Translations under genes and position numbers: made by a program
The notes under the pieces: model-generated
Told to the model about the DNA's origin: nothing
The model's database searches: none
What the model saw: only the letters and a program-made list of their open reading frames with translations
Assembly: GCA_021776245.1 (NCBI GenBank)
Contig: JAJFGF010000038.1
Coordinates: 1-55,658, forward strand
Direction: 5' to 3'
Length of the DNA: 55,658 nucleotides
DNA from: Hyphococcus sp.
Lineage (GTDB): Bacteria > Pseudomonadota > Alphaproteobacteria > Caulobacterales > Parvularculaceae
Shown: positions 33,114 to 42,230 of the stretch, piece by piece
How positions within the stretch are numbered: the stretch's first letter is position 1
Layout: each line of letters begins with the position of its first letter

Positions 33114-33851
33114 ATGTCGAAAACCACGTCCCGGTCGAGGGTTCTCACACATATCGCGGTCGCGAGCAGTGTTGCGCCAGCGTGGATTATTGCCGCCCTG
33201 TTTTATCGTCACAGCGCCGATACGGACCCGCAAAGCGTCCGTTTGGCGCTCAGCGCCATGGCGTTCTGGTTTCTCGCCTGCGGAATTTGGGCCTATGGGC
33301 GAATTCAATCGCCGGCGTCATTTCGGTTTCTTGTTTATGCGGCCCTGTCAGCAGTGCATTGGGGCGGGCCCGTTGGGATTGGATCGCCGGCGCTGCAAAA
33401 TATTGAACTGGCGGTCTTTATCGTTTTTGCATCGCTCCTGACCCAGGCGATTTTTCTCGACCTTGTGCGTCAATTAGGTCTTAGCGCAAAGGCGCCTAAC
33501 CCGCCTTTTTGGCGCGCGCCCTATGCGCCGGTGATCGCCGGATTACTGTTATTGATCCTGTTTGTCTTTCAGCCGGATAATCAATCGATGCTCGAAAGTT
33601 TCATGATCTTTTATACAGTTGGTATCTTGTTAAGCCTCATTGGCGGCGTGATCCTCATCAGGCGTCCTTTTGTTCGGAAAGATAACCGTTTTGCCGACAG
33701 CATCGTCGCTGCTGCGCTGATTGCGGGATGGGCGCCCCATGCGCTGGTCACCGGAGGGCTTATTCCAGCGACTGAATATGCCGGCTTTTACAGTCTGCCG
33801 CTGGCGATCATTCCCCTGGCGCTGGCCTGGCGCATCAGCAAAAGCGCCTAG
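33114..33851 (+). CDS. Hypothetical multi-pass membrane protein
   Basis: I take the ATG that gives MSKTTSRSRVLTHIAVASSV; the frame is open far upstream only because it overlaps the regulator antisense. The 245 residues have about seven hydrophobic segments from 12 to 240 and a short basic tail (WRISKSA). The family is unknown to me. Its divergent position beside the ToxR-like regulator, which lacks a sensor domain, makes it a possible partner, by inference. Confidence 0.75.
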   Translation: MSKTTSRSRVLTHIAVASSVAPAWIIAALFYRHSADTDPQSVRLALSAMAFWFLACGIWAYGRIQSPASFRFLVYAALSAVHWGGPVGIGSPALQNIELAVFIVFASLLTQAIFLDLVRQLGLSAKAPNPPFWRAPYAPVIAGLLLLILFVFQPDNQSMLESFMIFYTVGILLSLIGGVILIRRPFVRKDNRFADSIVAAALIAGWAPHALVTGGLIPATEYAGFYSLPLAIIPLALAWRISKSA

Positions 33852-34156
33852 GCGGGATTTTCTTTTTCAATTAGTGAACGGCGCAATAACGCCCTCATAG
33901 CGGCGAAGCGCTACATGGGCAGTGGCGAGGGCGATTGCGCCGCCGGTTTTACAATCAGTAAGGGAATATATTCGCGTTTCCCGTAGTTTTCCCGGAAATA
34001 GGGCGTGGCCGGATGATCTAAACGATACCCTGGACGCGCCCTGATCCCCGGTAAAACATCATCTGTACCCGATGTTCTCCAGTCTTTTCGCTTCAGCCTT
34101 GCCGCCAGCGAGTTATTTGCGCTAAGGTCGCTGCGGGTTGCGGGGGGCGCAGGGGG
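33852..34156. other. 305-bp intergenic region with a possible minus-strand tail relic
   Basis: No complete gene. On the minus strand from about 34105 to 33911 a frame reads WRTSGTDDVLPGIRARPGY and RENYGKREYIPLLIVKP, which has the look of a real protein tail, but its start runs into sequence antisense to the acyltransferase-3 gene and I cannot place the family. Probably the promoter region of the 34157 gene plus this possible relic. Confidence 0.3.
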
Positions 34157-35332
34157 ATGAAGAAAAACTTTTCCATTTATCTGGATGCGGTGTGCTTTTG
34201 CGCTGTAATGACCATCGCCGCCTCGCATTTCGTTTATCTTCGATGGACTGGCGGCGCTGTTCCAGAGCGGGCATTTCTGTTTCTGCGCGAAGCCGGCAGC
34301 GATGCTGTCATGGTGCTTTTCGTTCTGATCGGCTTTGTTGTCGCCTGCTGCGCCGATCAAAAGGACGGCAGCTGGCGCGACTTCGCATTTGCCCGCGCGA
34401 CGCGCATTTATGCGGTTGTAATCCCGGCAGTTATTTTTGTGATCTTTCTGGATACGACCGGCAAGGCGCAAAATCCCGCCGCCTATGACGGCTGGTGGTA
34501 TGCGGATCACCCCGTTTGGGCTGTCCTGTTCCGGGGGCTGAGTTTTTCCAATGAGTTCTGGACGTCGGCGTTTCGCATGGGATCGAACGGACCTTATTGG
34601 GCGCTTGGCTACGGGATATGGTATTTAATTCTTTTCAGCGTCGCCTTTTACGCAAGGGGCCGGGCGCGCATTCTTCTCTTTACCGGGATCGCGCTGATGA
34701 TCGGGCCGAAAATCTGGCTTCTTGCGCCATTATGGATGCTCGGGGTTTTATTGCACCGGGCGGTCAAGCGCGGCTGGCTTGATGATCACGAGGGTCCGAC
34801 TGCTCTGGCAAAAGAGCTGGTCGCCGTGGTCGCGCCTGTCGTGTTTTATTGTTTCCTTCGCTACAGCGATTTCAATAATTTGCTGAACGATGCGTCTGTC
34901 GGTTTTATTGCATTATTCCACGAAGGGTTTCCGGGCCATGCGCATTTCTTTTTGTGGCATTGGTTCGTCGGGGGGCTTGTGCTGATTCATTTTGCCGGCG
35001 TCTGTTTGCTGATGCAGCGTCTTCCAGCGGATATTTTTTCAAGCATCAAAAAGCCGGTGCGTTGGTTCGCCGGCGCGTCATTCTCGGTCTATCTCTTGCA
35101 CTATCCATTGCTGCAGTTCTTCGACGCGACAATGGCGGGCGAGGCGAGCGATCCCAGGCGCGCGTTTTTTCTTTTTGTGCTGGTGATCGGCGCATCGTTT
35201 ATCTTTGCTGAGATTTCAGAGCGCCGCCTCGGGTTTTTCCGCCGCGCTGTCAAACGAGGCGTTGCGGCGCTGCGCCGGCGTTCTGATCCCTTATATGACA
35301 ATGCGTCCTATGACTGGCATTCCGGGCATTAA
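34157..35332 (+). CDS. Acyltransferase-3 (OafA/YrhL-like) membrane protein
   Basis: A 391-residue integral membrane protein with about ten transmembrane helices. The N-terminal stretch LDAVCFCAVMTIAASHFVYL carries the His typical of acyltransferase-3 domains, and RFAFARATRIYAVVIPAVIF-like DFAFARATRIYAVVIP is the RATRIYP-type loop found after the second helix. The C-terminal PVRWFAGASFSVYLLHYPLL is also family. Such enzymes O-acylate surface glycans, lipids or antibiotics using cytoplasmic acyl-CoA. Substrate unknown. Its stop overlaps the S41 gene on the opposite strand by 4 bases. Confidence 0.88.
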   Translation: MKKNFSIYLDAVCFCAVMTIAASHFVYLRWTGGAVPERAFLFLREAGSDAVMVLFVLIGFVVACCADQKDGSWRDFAFARATRIYAVVIPAVIFVIFLDTTGKAQNPAAYDGWWYADHPVWAVLFRGLSFSNEFWTSAFRMGSNGPYWALGYGIWYLILFSVAFYARGRARILLFTGIALMIGPKIWLLAPLWMLGVLLHRAVKRGWLDDHEGPTALAKELVAVVAPVVFYCFLRYSDFNNLLNDASVGFIALFHEGFPGHAHFFLWHWFVGGLVLIHFAGVCLLMQRLPADIFSSIKKPVRWFAGASFSVYLLHYPLLQFFDATMAGEASDPRRAFFLFVLVIGASFIFAEISERRLGFFRRAVKRGVAALRRRSDPLYDNASYDWHSGH

Positions 35333-36639
35333 GGCTCCCGGCGCGGAAATTCCTCCAGATGACCGTCCTGCCAGGTCATGGTCATTTGCGTGACGTTCCC
35401 ATCGCCATTGCGTGACAGTTCGATTTTGATGCCGCGAAGATTTTGAAGAAAAAACACGTCATCGCCCGCGGGGATCAGAAACTCCGGCGCCCGGCGTCCG
35501 CGTTCGTAAATGAGCTTGCCGTCACGTATGACGATTTGGCGGTCGCCAAATTCTCCGGTAAGGCCGCGCATGTCTTCATCGCTTAGAGGCAGCGGGTCAA
35601 GTTCGGCTTTAAGCCGCGCCTGCGCCCAGTTGATTGCGTTGACCTGAAGCGGATCTCTGGCGGTTTTGAGGATTTCGTCCCAGGCCAGTAACAGCGCACG
35701 GGATAATTCTTCGCCAGACGCCGTTTCAAGGTCAGGCGCTACGCCGACGCCGTCGAAAATATCTTGCGGGCGCACCGGGCCGCCATTCGCGATGAAAATT
35801 TCAAATTCGTCTGTGGGTTTAAAGACTTCGCCTGCATTGCCGGCGCCATAGGTGCGTTGCCCGATGATATCTCCGCGCTTGTGGTTTTTGATTTGCACCA
35901 TGAACATTTCGGCAGCCGAGGCGGTTCCGGCGCCGCCCAGCACATAGAGCGGCCGGTCCGGAAATCGCTCGCCGGGAACAACAGGCAGCGTCCAAAATTG
36001 TTGAAGCTGATCCTTTTCGCGCCAATAGACGGCGCCGACCTGTCGGGGCGTTGCGTCAAACAGATAACTTAATATCAGCTGCACCATTTCCGGCTCGCCG
36101 CCGCCATTATTCGTAAGATCGAGGATCAGCGCATCCGCATTCGCGACCATGCCCATCGCCGCGACGGCAGTTTTGCCGGCAATTTTCGGCGCTTCGAATG
36201 ACGTCATGCGGATATAGCCGACATTGCCGGAGAGTATTTCGACTTTCTCAAATCCGAAATTGGCCCGCCGCGCGACTTTGTCCCAATCGGCGTCATGATG
36301 GTCTGGCGTTTCCGCGCCGTCGGTCCAGTTGACGGCAAAATGGCCATCATAAGGATGGAGAAATTCGGTCAGGGCTGCGGCGAACCGAACCTTGGTCCCG
36401 GCATTGGCGAACGCCTCGGCAGTATCGGCGTCGCGCAGCGCTTGCGCGATACTGGCGGCTTTGTCCGCGTCGAAGTAATTATCTTCGATCAGGGTCGCTA
36501 TTGTTTCAGTAATCTTGCCGCGCTCGCGCGCAGAAATCCGCTCATCATCTTTCGCAAGGGCGGGCGCCTCGCCAACAGAAAACCAAAGCAAAAACAACGC
36601 CGCGCAAAATCCTGCGGCTCTACCGGAAAAAACACTCAT
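35329..36639 (-). CDS. Exported S41-family peptidase (first of a tandem pair)
   Basis: The start chosen, MSVFSGRAAGFCAALFLLW, gives a good signal peptide ending near APALAKD; a 44-codon upstream extension is open. The 436-residue protein has the S41 helical cap (about 30-110), then YIRMTSFEAPKIAG, ALILDLTNNGGGEPEMVQL and the nucleophile segment GTASAAEMFMVQIKNHKRGD. The following GQRTYGAGNAGEV lacks the Lys of Ctp proteases, so a Ser-only IRBP-like mechanism is probable. A C-terminal domain (about 345-436) of unknown type follows. Upstream 36661-36723 is a box shared with the next S41 gene. Confidence 0.88.
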   Translation of the reverse strand: MSVFSGRAAGFCAALFLLWFSVGEAPALAKDDERISARERGKITETIATLIEDNYFDADKAASIAQALRDADTAEAFANAGTKVRFAAALTEFLHPYDGHFAVNWTDGAETPDHHDADWDKVARRANFGFEKVEILSGNVGYIRMTSFEAPKIAGKTAVAAMGMVANADALILDLTNNGGGEPEMVQLILSYLFDATPRQVGAVYWREKDQLQQFWTLPVVPGERFPDRPLYVLGGAGTASAAEMFMVQIKNHKRGDIIGQRTYGAGNAGEVFKPTDEFEIFIANGGPVRPQDIFDGVGVAPDLETASGEELSRALLLAWDEILKTARDPLQVNAINWAQARLKAELDPLPLSDEDMRGLTGEFGDRQIVIRDGKLIYERGRRAPEFLIPAGDDVFFLQNLRGIKIELSRNGDGNVTQMTMTWQDGHLEEFPRREP

Positions 36640-36660
36640 TACTGAAACCCTCAAAAAACT

Positions 36661-36723
36661 GTTGATATGATGCAAGGCTATATAATTCGCGCCGTCGCGT
36701 CGCGCGAGAACAAATGTAACATC
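36661..36723 (-). promoter_or_regulatory. Conserved 63-bp element upstream of the first tandem S41 gene
   Basis: On the transcribed strand the element begins gatgttacatttgttctcgc and contains acgcgacgg, gaatta and tgcatcat. It aligns without gaps to 37895-37957 before the second S41 gene. It ends 21 bases before the start codon chosen for this gene. The conservation is higher than between the two coding regions, suggesting a regulator-binding promoter. Confidence 0.6.
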
Positions 36724-36809
36724 GAGCAATAGGCGGCAGGAGGCGAAAAGCCGCTTTAACGCATATTGCAAATTCCCGGCATTTCGAATTCAGAAGCTAA
36801 CGGCGTAAC

Positions 36810-37832
36810 TCAGCGATCATCATTTGCCGCATATCCAAGAGCTTTCCATGCGAGATGCTTTGCCGTTGCAAGTGCGTCTTTCCCCGGCGTTTCGACGTCT
36901 GGAATCACGCCGATGCCTTCCCAGTCGGCGCCGGTAATTGGGTTCACCGTATATCCATGCGGCATGTTGAAATTAAGTTGTAGGTTTTCATTGTAATGCG
37001 ATGCGCCAGGATGTGCCGCGCCTAATGTTTTGGCGCCGATTATTGTTGCGCGACCGCGCGCCTGTAAGGAATAAGCGAAATCCTCAGCGCCGGAGGCTAC
37101 ATAGCGGCTCGTCAGAATATAAAGGGGCGCATTCGTGAGCGTTTCGATGTCAGTGAGCTTCGGGTCTGTCCATATCTCTTCAACCGGGTCATCGCGGCCA
37201 TCAGTGTAGTGGAGTGTGTTCATCAATGTCGGTTCGCCAAAGAAAACACTTTCAAGCAATCGAATCATATTCGGTTCGCCGCCGAGATTACCTCTGATGT
37301 CAATGATCACAGCATCTGCATTTTTAAGAAAACCAAGGACGTAGCGGGCGGTTTCTCCAGCTACGGAAACATCATTGAGCGCTGAAACATGCACAAATCC
37401 AACATTTCCTTCGAGAATGCGGATTTCGTCGAAGCCAAAATTTTCCTTTCGCAGCGTCTGAAGCACTTCCGGCTTGTCCAGATTATGTGCAGCGTCTTCT
37501 GTGGGGGAGGCCGCTGAATACTGAACGCCAAGATGAAAATCTTCGCGCACAGATCGGACATCGGCGGTTAGCGCTTTGGCCAGATCTTCTCGGGTTTCTA
37601 ATTGCGAATACGCGCCGGCCTCAAGCTTTGCGTTAATCAGTTGGACCATTTCGGCCGCTACGCTCTTATCCGGGTATTGGTCGAATAATTCTGAAAAATA
37701 CGCGACCGCTTCGGCGGGGTCCATCTCCCTCATTTCTTCGGCAATGACCGGCTGAGCGAATAAAAAGTGAACGGACAGGAAAGCGCCAAATGCGAAGCGG
37801 CGAACGAAAGTTGTGACTTTTAGATACTTCAT
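36810..37832 (-). CDS. Exported S41-family peptidase (second of a tandem pair)
   Basis: A 340-residue relative of the S41 protein next to it, lacking that protein's C-terminal extension. A signal peptide spans about 1-31 (ending FAQPVIAEE). The cap region is at about 35-125. The peptidase part contains VGFVHVSALNDVSVAGETA, AVIIDIRGNLGGEPNMIRL and the nucleophile segment SRYVASGAEDFAYSLQ, then RATIIGAKTLGAAHPGAS, in which a Lys is present in the position missing from its neighbour. Both probably act in the periplasm. It is preceded by the 63-bp box and an AraC gene, all on the same strand. Confidence 0.88.
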   Translation of the reverse strand: MKYLKVTTFVRRFAFGAFLSVHFLFAQPVIAEEMREMDPAEAVAYFSELFDQYPDKSVAAEMVQLINAKLEAGAYSQLETREDLAKALTADVRSVREDFHLGVQYSAASPTEDAAHNLDKPEVLQTLRKENFGFDEIRILEGNVGFVHVSALNDVSVAGETARYVLGFLKNADAVIIDIRGNLGGEPNMIRLLESVFFGEPTLMNTLHYTDGRDDPVEEIWTDPKLTDIETLTNAPLYILTSRYVASGAEDFAYSLQARGRATIIGAKTLGAAHPGASHYNENLQLNFNMPHGYTVNPITGADWEGIGVIPDVETPGKDALATAKHLAWKALGYAANDDR

Positions 37833-37894
37833 ATGCTCGCGTTGTGGTTAAGAATGGCAATCTCTGGCGTTTCCAACGATGTCATTGGGATAAA

Positions 37895-37957
37895 AGCGAC
37901 ATGATGCACTGTAACGTAATTCCCACCGTCGCGTTTCGCGAGAACAGATGTAACATC
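37895..37957 (-). promoter_or_regulatory. Conserved 63-bp element upstream of the second tandem S41 gene
   Basis: This element, beginning gatgttacatctgttctcgc on the transcribed strand, matches 36661-36723 over 63 ungapped bases, with strongest agreement in gatgttacat, tgttctcgcg, acgcgacgg, gaatta and tgcatcat. It sits between the AraC stop and the S41 start, 62 bases before the start codon. It is a likely common promoter/operator, and the AraC product encoded just upstream is the natural candidate binder (inference). Confidence 0.6.
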
Positions 37958-37975
37958 AGGCTCGAAGCAGCATTC

Positions 37976-38743
37976 CTAGCGCCGGGCGAAAAACCGTTTC
38001 AGCGCGCTCGGGGACATGCCGGATCTTTTACGCATCTCCCGGGCAAAATGTGAGGCGTCGGCAAAGCCTGCTTTCGCTGCCACAGCGCTGATATCATCGG
38101 GGCTATTTCGCAAAAGCCCCGCTGCTTGCACCGTCATCGCCTGTAAGCGGTATTCGGTCGGCGTCATATCAAGGAAATCCCTGAAGACGCGCACGAGATG
38201 GACGCGGTGAACGCCGCAGGATGCCGCTGCGTCTGTGACACGGGCTGAACAGGGATCGTCATCGAAATATTCCCGGGCGCGTGCAAACCATGATGGCGGC
38301 GATCGCCTTTCCGTTTTCCCGGGGCTGGTCGCAAGCGTCAATAAATCCATAAAACCGTCTTCGCGCCAGTTTTCAGGTTTATCGATCAGCATGGCGACGA
38401 GCGCTGCGATGCGCGCATTATCGACGCGCCGAGCTGTTCGCCCTGCGTCGCGAAGATCGAATTGTGTTTCGAGAAGATCGGGATCGAAGTCAAACACGAG
38501 GTCCAGGGCGCCGTGCCGGCCGTAAATATTGGCGTGATCGAAACCCGGCGGCATCAATGCGCAATGCGGTGAGAGATATTCCCCGTCGCCATCGGCGGTG
38601 CGCTCCTGCATGGAACCGAGCAGCATGATCGACACATAGAATGTTGAATGAGAATGGCGACCGAAACGCGCATTCGGACCATATGACGCCAGCCGCGCGC
38701 GAATGCCGTTTGCCGTCAGGACTTCACGCACCGCAACAGTCAA
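37976..38743 (-). CDS. AraC-family transcriptional regulator
   Basis: A 255-residue regulator with an N-terminal cupin-like ligand domain (about 10-110, ARFGRHSHSTFYVSIMLLGS and CALMPPGFDHANIYGRHG) and a C-terminal AraC double helix-turn-helix at about 160-250 (AASCGVHRVHLVRVFRDFLD, KAGFADASHFAREMRKRSG). Ligand unknown. It is followed by the two S41 genes on the same strand and diverges from the 2OG oxygenase at 38900, so either could be its target. The shared 63-bp box before the S41 genes supports the first. Confidence 0.92.
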   Translation of the reverse strand: MTVAVREVLTANGIRARLASYGPNARFGRHSHSTFYVSIMLLGSMQERTADGDGEYLSPHCALMPPGFDHANIYGRHGALDLVFDFDPDLLETQFDLRDAGRTARRVDNARIAALVAMLIDKPENWREDGFMDLLTLATSPGKTERRSPPSWFARAREYFDDDPCSARVTDAAASCGVHRVHLVRVFRDFLDMTPTEYRLQAMTVQAAGLLRNSPDDISAVAAKAGFADASHFAREMRKRSGMSPSALKRFFARR

Positions 38744-38899
38744 AAATCACCTTCAATCGCCATATTTCGGAACCTGTCTCACATGGCTCGCGCAGCGCCC
38801 AAATGCAAGCGCCACATTGGACAATCACTATTTGCGCGAGGCCCCCGCGTCCGGTAGAATTTCGTTCGACACAGGGTGGGAGGCGGTCAGCGATATTTG

Positions 38900-40030
38900 A
38901 TGCTTGATATCCAGCCGACAGACCTCATGGCCGCGGATTTAATGGCGCGCCATGTGAAGCCGATTGAGCCCGGCGGCGCGCCGCTTCTTTTTAAACTGAC
39001 CGATGATGAAAATCGCCAGTTCAGCCTCAGTGAAGATCATATTTCGGGTGGCTATCTTGTCGTTGTGTTGGTTCCGGACCTGTTAGACGAAAAAGTGCGC
39101 GGCGAAATTGAAGCGTTCGAAAAACATGCAGCGGCCTATGAAGCGGCCAATGCAAACATCGTTGTCGTCACCGCGCAGACCAGCAATCGCGTCAATCGCA
39201 AAGCAAAGCGTGAATTGAACTTTTCCTTTCCTGTATTCGCCGATCCGACCGGCTATGTCTTTGCCGCATACGGCCTTCACAAGATCGGACCAGCGGTGAA
39301 GCATTCGCAAATGCGCAGCGTTGTTATTACGCCATATCGCCAGATCAGATGCTATTGGGACATTGAAATGACCACAGATCATGCGGCGAAGGCCGCAGCC
39401 CTCATCACGCAAGCGCTGTCGCCGGAAGAAGCCGCGTGGACGGCGCCCCACGCCCCGGTGCTCGTCGTGCCAAAAGTGTTTTCAAAACAGGAATGCGTCC
39501 AGCTCATTGGCGAATTTGAAAAAAATGATGCGCTGCAGATTGCGACGCCGCCGCCGGCCGCGCAGCCGGCCGACTTTAAGATTCCCGTCTATGAATATAA
39601 TCGCCAGGACCGCGTCGATCATGTGATCGGCGATCCGAAGCTGCTGGCGTTCCTCGATCAGCGCCTTCAGGAGCGCGTGCTGTCCATGGTCAAAAAGGTC
39701 TTTGCATTTACTGTAACGCGCCGCGAAAATCTGACGATTGCGCGTTACGCGGGCCCGCGCAGCGGCGTCGAAATCGGACACCGCGATAATGTTGAAACGG
39801 CGACCCATCGCCGGTTTGCGCTTTCCCTGTCGCTGAATGACAATTATGAAGGCGGCGCGCTTGTCTTTCGCGAATATGGCAATCGTGGTTACAGATTGCC
39901 ACGCGGGTCGGCCATTGTCTTTTCTTCGTCCCTGCTTCACGAAGTCGAAGAAATAACCAAAGGCGTGCGCTATAATATTCTGTCGCATTTTTTCAATGAC
40001 GCGTCCGCGGCGGAGGCGGGGCAGCGATAG
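38900..40030 (+). CDS. Redoxin-like / 2OG-Fe(II) oxygenase fusion
   Basis: I start at MLDIQPTDLMAADLMARHV. The 376-residue protein has an AhpC/TSA-type thioredoxin-fold domain at about 15-165 (ENRQFSLSEDHISGGYLVVV, FPVFADPTGYVFAAYGLH) and a 2-oxoglutarate/Fe(II) prolyl-hydroxylase-like domain at about 185-370. The iron ligands are His294-x-Asp296 in IGHRDNV and His347 in LLHEVEEITKGVRY, whose Arg binds 2-oxoglutarate. The peroxidatic Cys position of the redoxin is occupied by PDLLDE, so this half cannot act as a normal peroxiredoxin and may bind a partner. It diverges from the AraC gene. Confidence 0.88.
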   Translation: MLDIQPTDLMAADLMARHVKPIEPGGAPLLFKLTDDENRQFSLSEDHISGGYLVVVLVPDLLDEKVRGEIEAFEKHAAAYEAANANIVVVTAQTSNRVNRKAKRELNFSFPVFADPTGYVFAAYGLHKIGPAVKHSQMRSVVITPYRQIRCYWDIEMTTDHAAKAAALITQALSPEEAAWTAPHAPVLVVPKVFSKQECVQLIGEFEKNDALQIATPPPAAQPADFKIPVYEYNRQDRVDHVIGDPKLLAFLDQRLQERVLSMVKKVFAFTVTRRENLTIARYAGPRSGVEIGHRDNVETATHRRFALSLSLNDNYEGGALVFREYGNRGYRLPRGSAIVFSSSLLHEVEEITKGVRYNILSHFFNDASAAEAGQR

Positions 40031-40260
40031 ATGGTTGGGCGATCGTTGCACATTGCGCGGCGTGTGCGTTAAAACGGAACTGCGGGATTTCCGAACTGTT
40101 TTTATGCTGATTGTGATGCGATTATCATAAGGCGAAGCGCCTTGGCGGGCGGCTGCGGATCACGCCCCGGGAATAAGATAAATCCGGCGTTTATTCTCTG
40201 TTTCATCCAGCGCCGGAACATGGCATATCTTCGCCAAACGCATGGAAGGGGTGAGGGCGG

Positions 40261-42204
40261 ATGGAAATGAGCGAAGACTCTGAGGACGTCCCGCGTCCCC
40301 TGTTCTTCAGCTATTCCCATGACGACAGAGCGCGCGCCGCGGCGATCATCGAAGCGCTGGAAGCCGCGGGCCATACGGTCTGGTGGGACGATCATCTTGA
40401 AGGCGGTTCCGCCTATTCACGTTCCATTGAGAAAGCGCTTGATGCGGCAAGCGCGGTCATCGTGCTCTGGTCCGAAAACTCAATTCAGTCGCATTGGGTT
40501 TCCGATGAAGCCGAACAGGGGCGCGCCCGTGAATGTCTGGTGCCTTTGACCATCGACGGTGTGAAACCGCCTTTGGGTTTTCGTCAGCTGCAAATCATCG
40601 ATATGGATGCGTGGCGCGGCGCCGCCGATGCGCCGGAATTTGTTCGGCTGTTGCGCGCTATCGCAACCTGCTCCGGCGCGGATGCGCCGCCCCGGCCCGC
40701 AAGCGTTGCAACGCACGCCCGGCATTCGGGCGCGGGACTAGACCGGCGCACGCTGTTCATTGCCGGCGGTGCAATGGCCGCGGTCGGCGCCATTGCATTT
40801 GGCGGCGTTTCCCTGTTTGGCGGGCGCAGCGCGCTGCTTAAAAATGGCGTTGCTGTTTTGCCGTTTCGAAATCTCAGCGGCGATCCGGGGCAGGACTATC
40901 TCTCGATTGGCCTTTCATCGGAGGTGCGCTCGGTTCTTGCCCGCAACACGGCGTTACGCGTTGTCGCCCAGGCGTCGTCAGAGGCAGTCAAAGAACGTGC
41001 GCTGGGCGCAGCGGAAATGGCACAGGCGCTCGCTGTCTCATTTCTCCTCGACGGCAATGTGCGCCAGGCGGGCGGCCGCCTGCATGTGGCGGCGGAACTG
41101 ATCGACGGGCGCACCGGCTTTAGCCAATGGTCCCAAAGTTTTGAACGGCCGATCGACGAACTTGCGACCATCCAGGAAGCCATTGCCGATGCGGTCACCG
41201 TTGAGCTTGCAATTGACCGTTCGTCGCCGGGCGCCGCCGTGCATTACGGCGCTACAGCAAACGCCGCTGCGTTTAATGATTATCTTAAAGGCAAGGAACT
41301 TTACGCCTCAGCGCTCAGCCTTGAATCCGACCTTGCGTCACTTTCGCATTTTGACCGTGCAATTGAACGCGATCCGCAATTCGGCGCCGCCCATGCGGCG
41401 CGGGCGCGCACATTAACGGTCCTCGGCAACACCAGCGACGATGTCGTCAAAGCGCGCCTTTATTACGAAGCAGCGCAAGCGGCGGCGCAACGCGCCGTCG
41501 AAGCAGGGCCGGATTCAGCGGACGCTCATTCAACGCTCGGTTATGTCCTGTTCCAGGCGCAGCTGCGCGTTGCCGATGCGCGCGCTCCTTATGAGCGGTC
41601 CTATGAATTAGGCCGCGGCGAAGCGACGACCCTGGCGCGCTATGCAGCATACGCTGCAGCAACAAAACAGCATGACAAAGCCGCGCGGGCCGTCACGGCC
41701 GCCCGCGATCTCGATCCCCTTAATGCGGGCATTCATCGCGCCGTTGGTTTTGTTCGCTATGCGGCCGGCAATTATGCAGCGTCAATTGAAGCGGTTGAGC
41801 GCGCGCTTTCGCTTAATCCTGATTTAAGCGATTCATATGCCCGCATCGGCATGGCGCTGATCGCTCTTGAGCGGCCTGAAGAGGCGCTTGCGGCGGCGCA
41901 AAAAGAAAAAAACGGCATGATGCGCTATCCATGCCTGGCGATTGCACATCATCTTCTCGGAGACCGGGAAGCGGCTGCTGCGGCGATGGCGGATCTAATA
42001 AAGACGTATGGTGACGCAGGCCTGTATCAACAGGCGCAAGTGTTGTCGCAATGGAACCAGCTTGATGAAGCGATGACAGCATTAAAACGCGCCTATGAAT
42101 TGGGCGATTCCGGATTGACTTATTTGTTGATGGATCCGGCGATCGATCCGTTGCGCGGTCGCGCGGATTTAAAACAGTTGCTGAAGGCGCTCGGTTTCGC
42201 GTAA
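40261..42204 (+). CDS. TIR-TolB-TPR multidomain protein
   Basis: A 647-residue protein. A TIR domain at about 12-135 opens with PLFFSYSHDDRARAAAIIEA and includes WWDDHLEGGSAYSRSIEKAL and SIQSHWVSDEAEQGRA; Glu83 occupies the position of the catalytic Glu of NAD-cleaving TIRs. A transmembrane helix is at about 160-185. A TolB N-terminal-like domain (about 195-310, NGVAVLPFRNLSGDPGQDY, FLLDGNVRQAGGRLHVAAEL) and TPR repeats to about 620 follow. The layout is that of CadC/adenylate-cyclase-like TolB-TPR proteins with a TIR replacing the DNA-binding domain. The TIR faces the cytoplasm. NAD cleavage or signalling is not proven. A paralogue is at 50054. Confidence 0.9.
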   Translation: MEMSEDSEDVPRPLFFSYSHDDRARAAAIIEALEAAGHTVWWDDHLEGGSAYSRSIEKALDAASAVIVLWSENSIQSHWVSDEAEQGRARECLVPLTIDGVKPPLGFRQLQIIDMDAWRGAADAPEFVRLLRAIATCSGADAPPRPASVATHARHSGAGLDRRTLFIAGGAMAAVGAIAFGGVSLFGGRSALLKNGVAVLPFRNLSGDPGQDYLSIGLSSEVRSVLARNTALRVVAQASSEAVKERALGAAEMAQALAVSFLLDGNVRQAGGRLHVAAELIDGRTGFSQWSQSFERPIDELATIQEAIADAVTVELAIDRSSPGAAVHYGATANAAAFNDYLKGKELYASALSLESDLASLSHFDRAIERDPQFGAAHAARARTLTVLGNTSDDVVKARLYYEAAQAAAQRAVEAGPDSADAHSTLGYVLFQAQLRVADARAPYERSYELGRGEATTLARYAAYAAATKQHDKAARAVTAARDLDPLNAGIHRAVGFVRYAAGNYAASIEAVERALSLNPDLSDSYARIGMALIALERPEEALAAAQKEKNGMMRYPCLAIAHHLLGDREAAAAAMADLIKTYGDAGLYQQAQVLSQWNQLDEAMTALKRAYELGDSGLTYLLMDPAIDPLRGRADLKQLLKALGFA

Positions 42205-42230
42205 GATAAAATTAACGAAGGGGTATCTCC

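Noticed and set aside
33911-34510. 199-codon minus-strand frame
   Set aside because: Mostly antisense to the acyltransferase-3 gene. Only its last 65 codons lie in intergenic DNA; noted as a possible relic, not a gene.
40102-40220. 39-codon minus-strand frame starting MFRRWMKQRINAGF
   Set aside because: Short, no ribosome site seen, no homology recognised.
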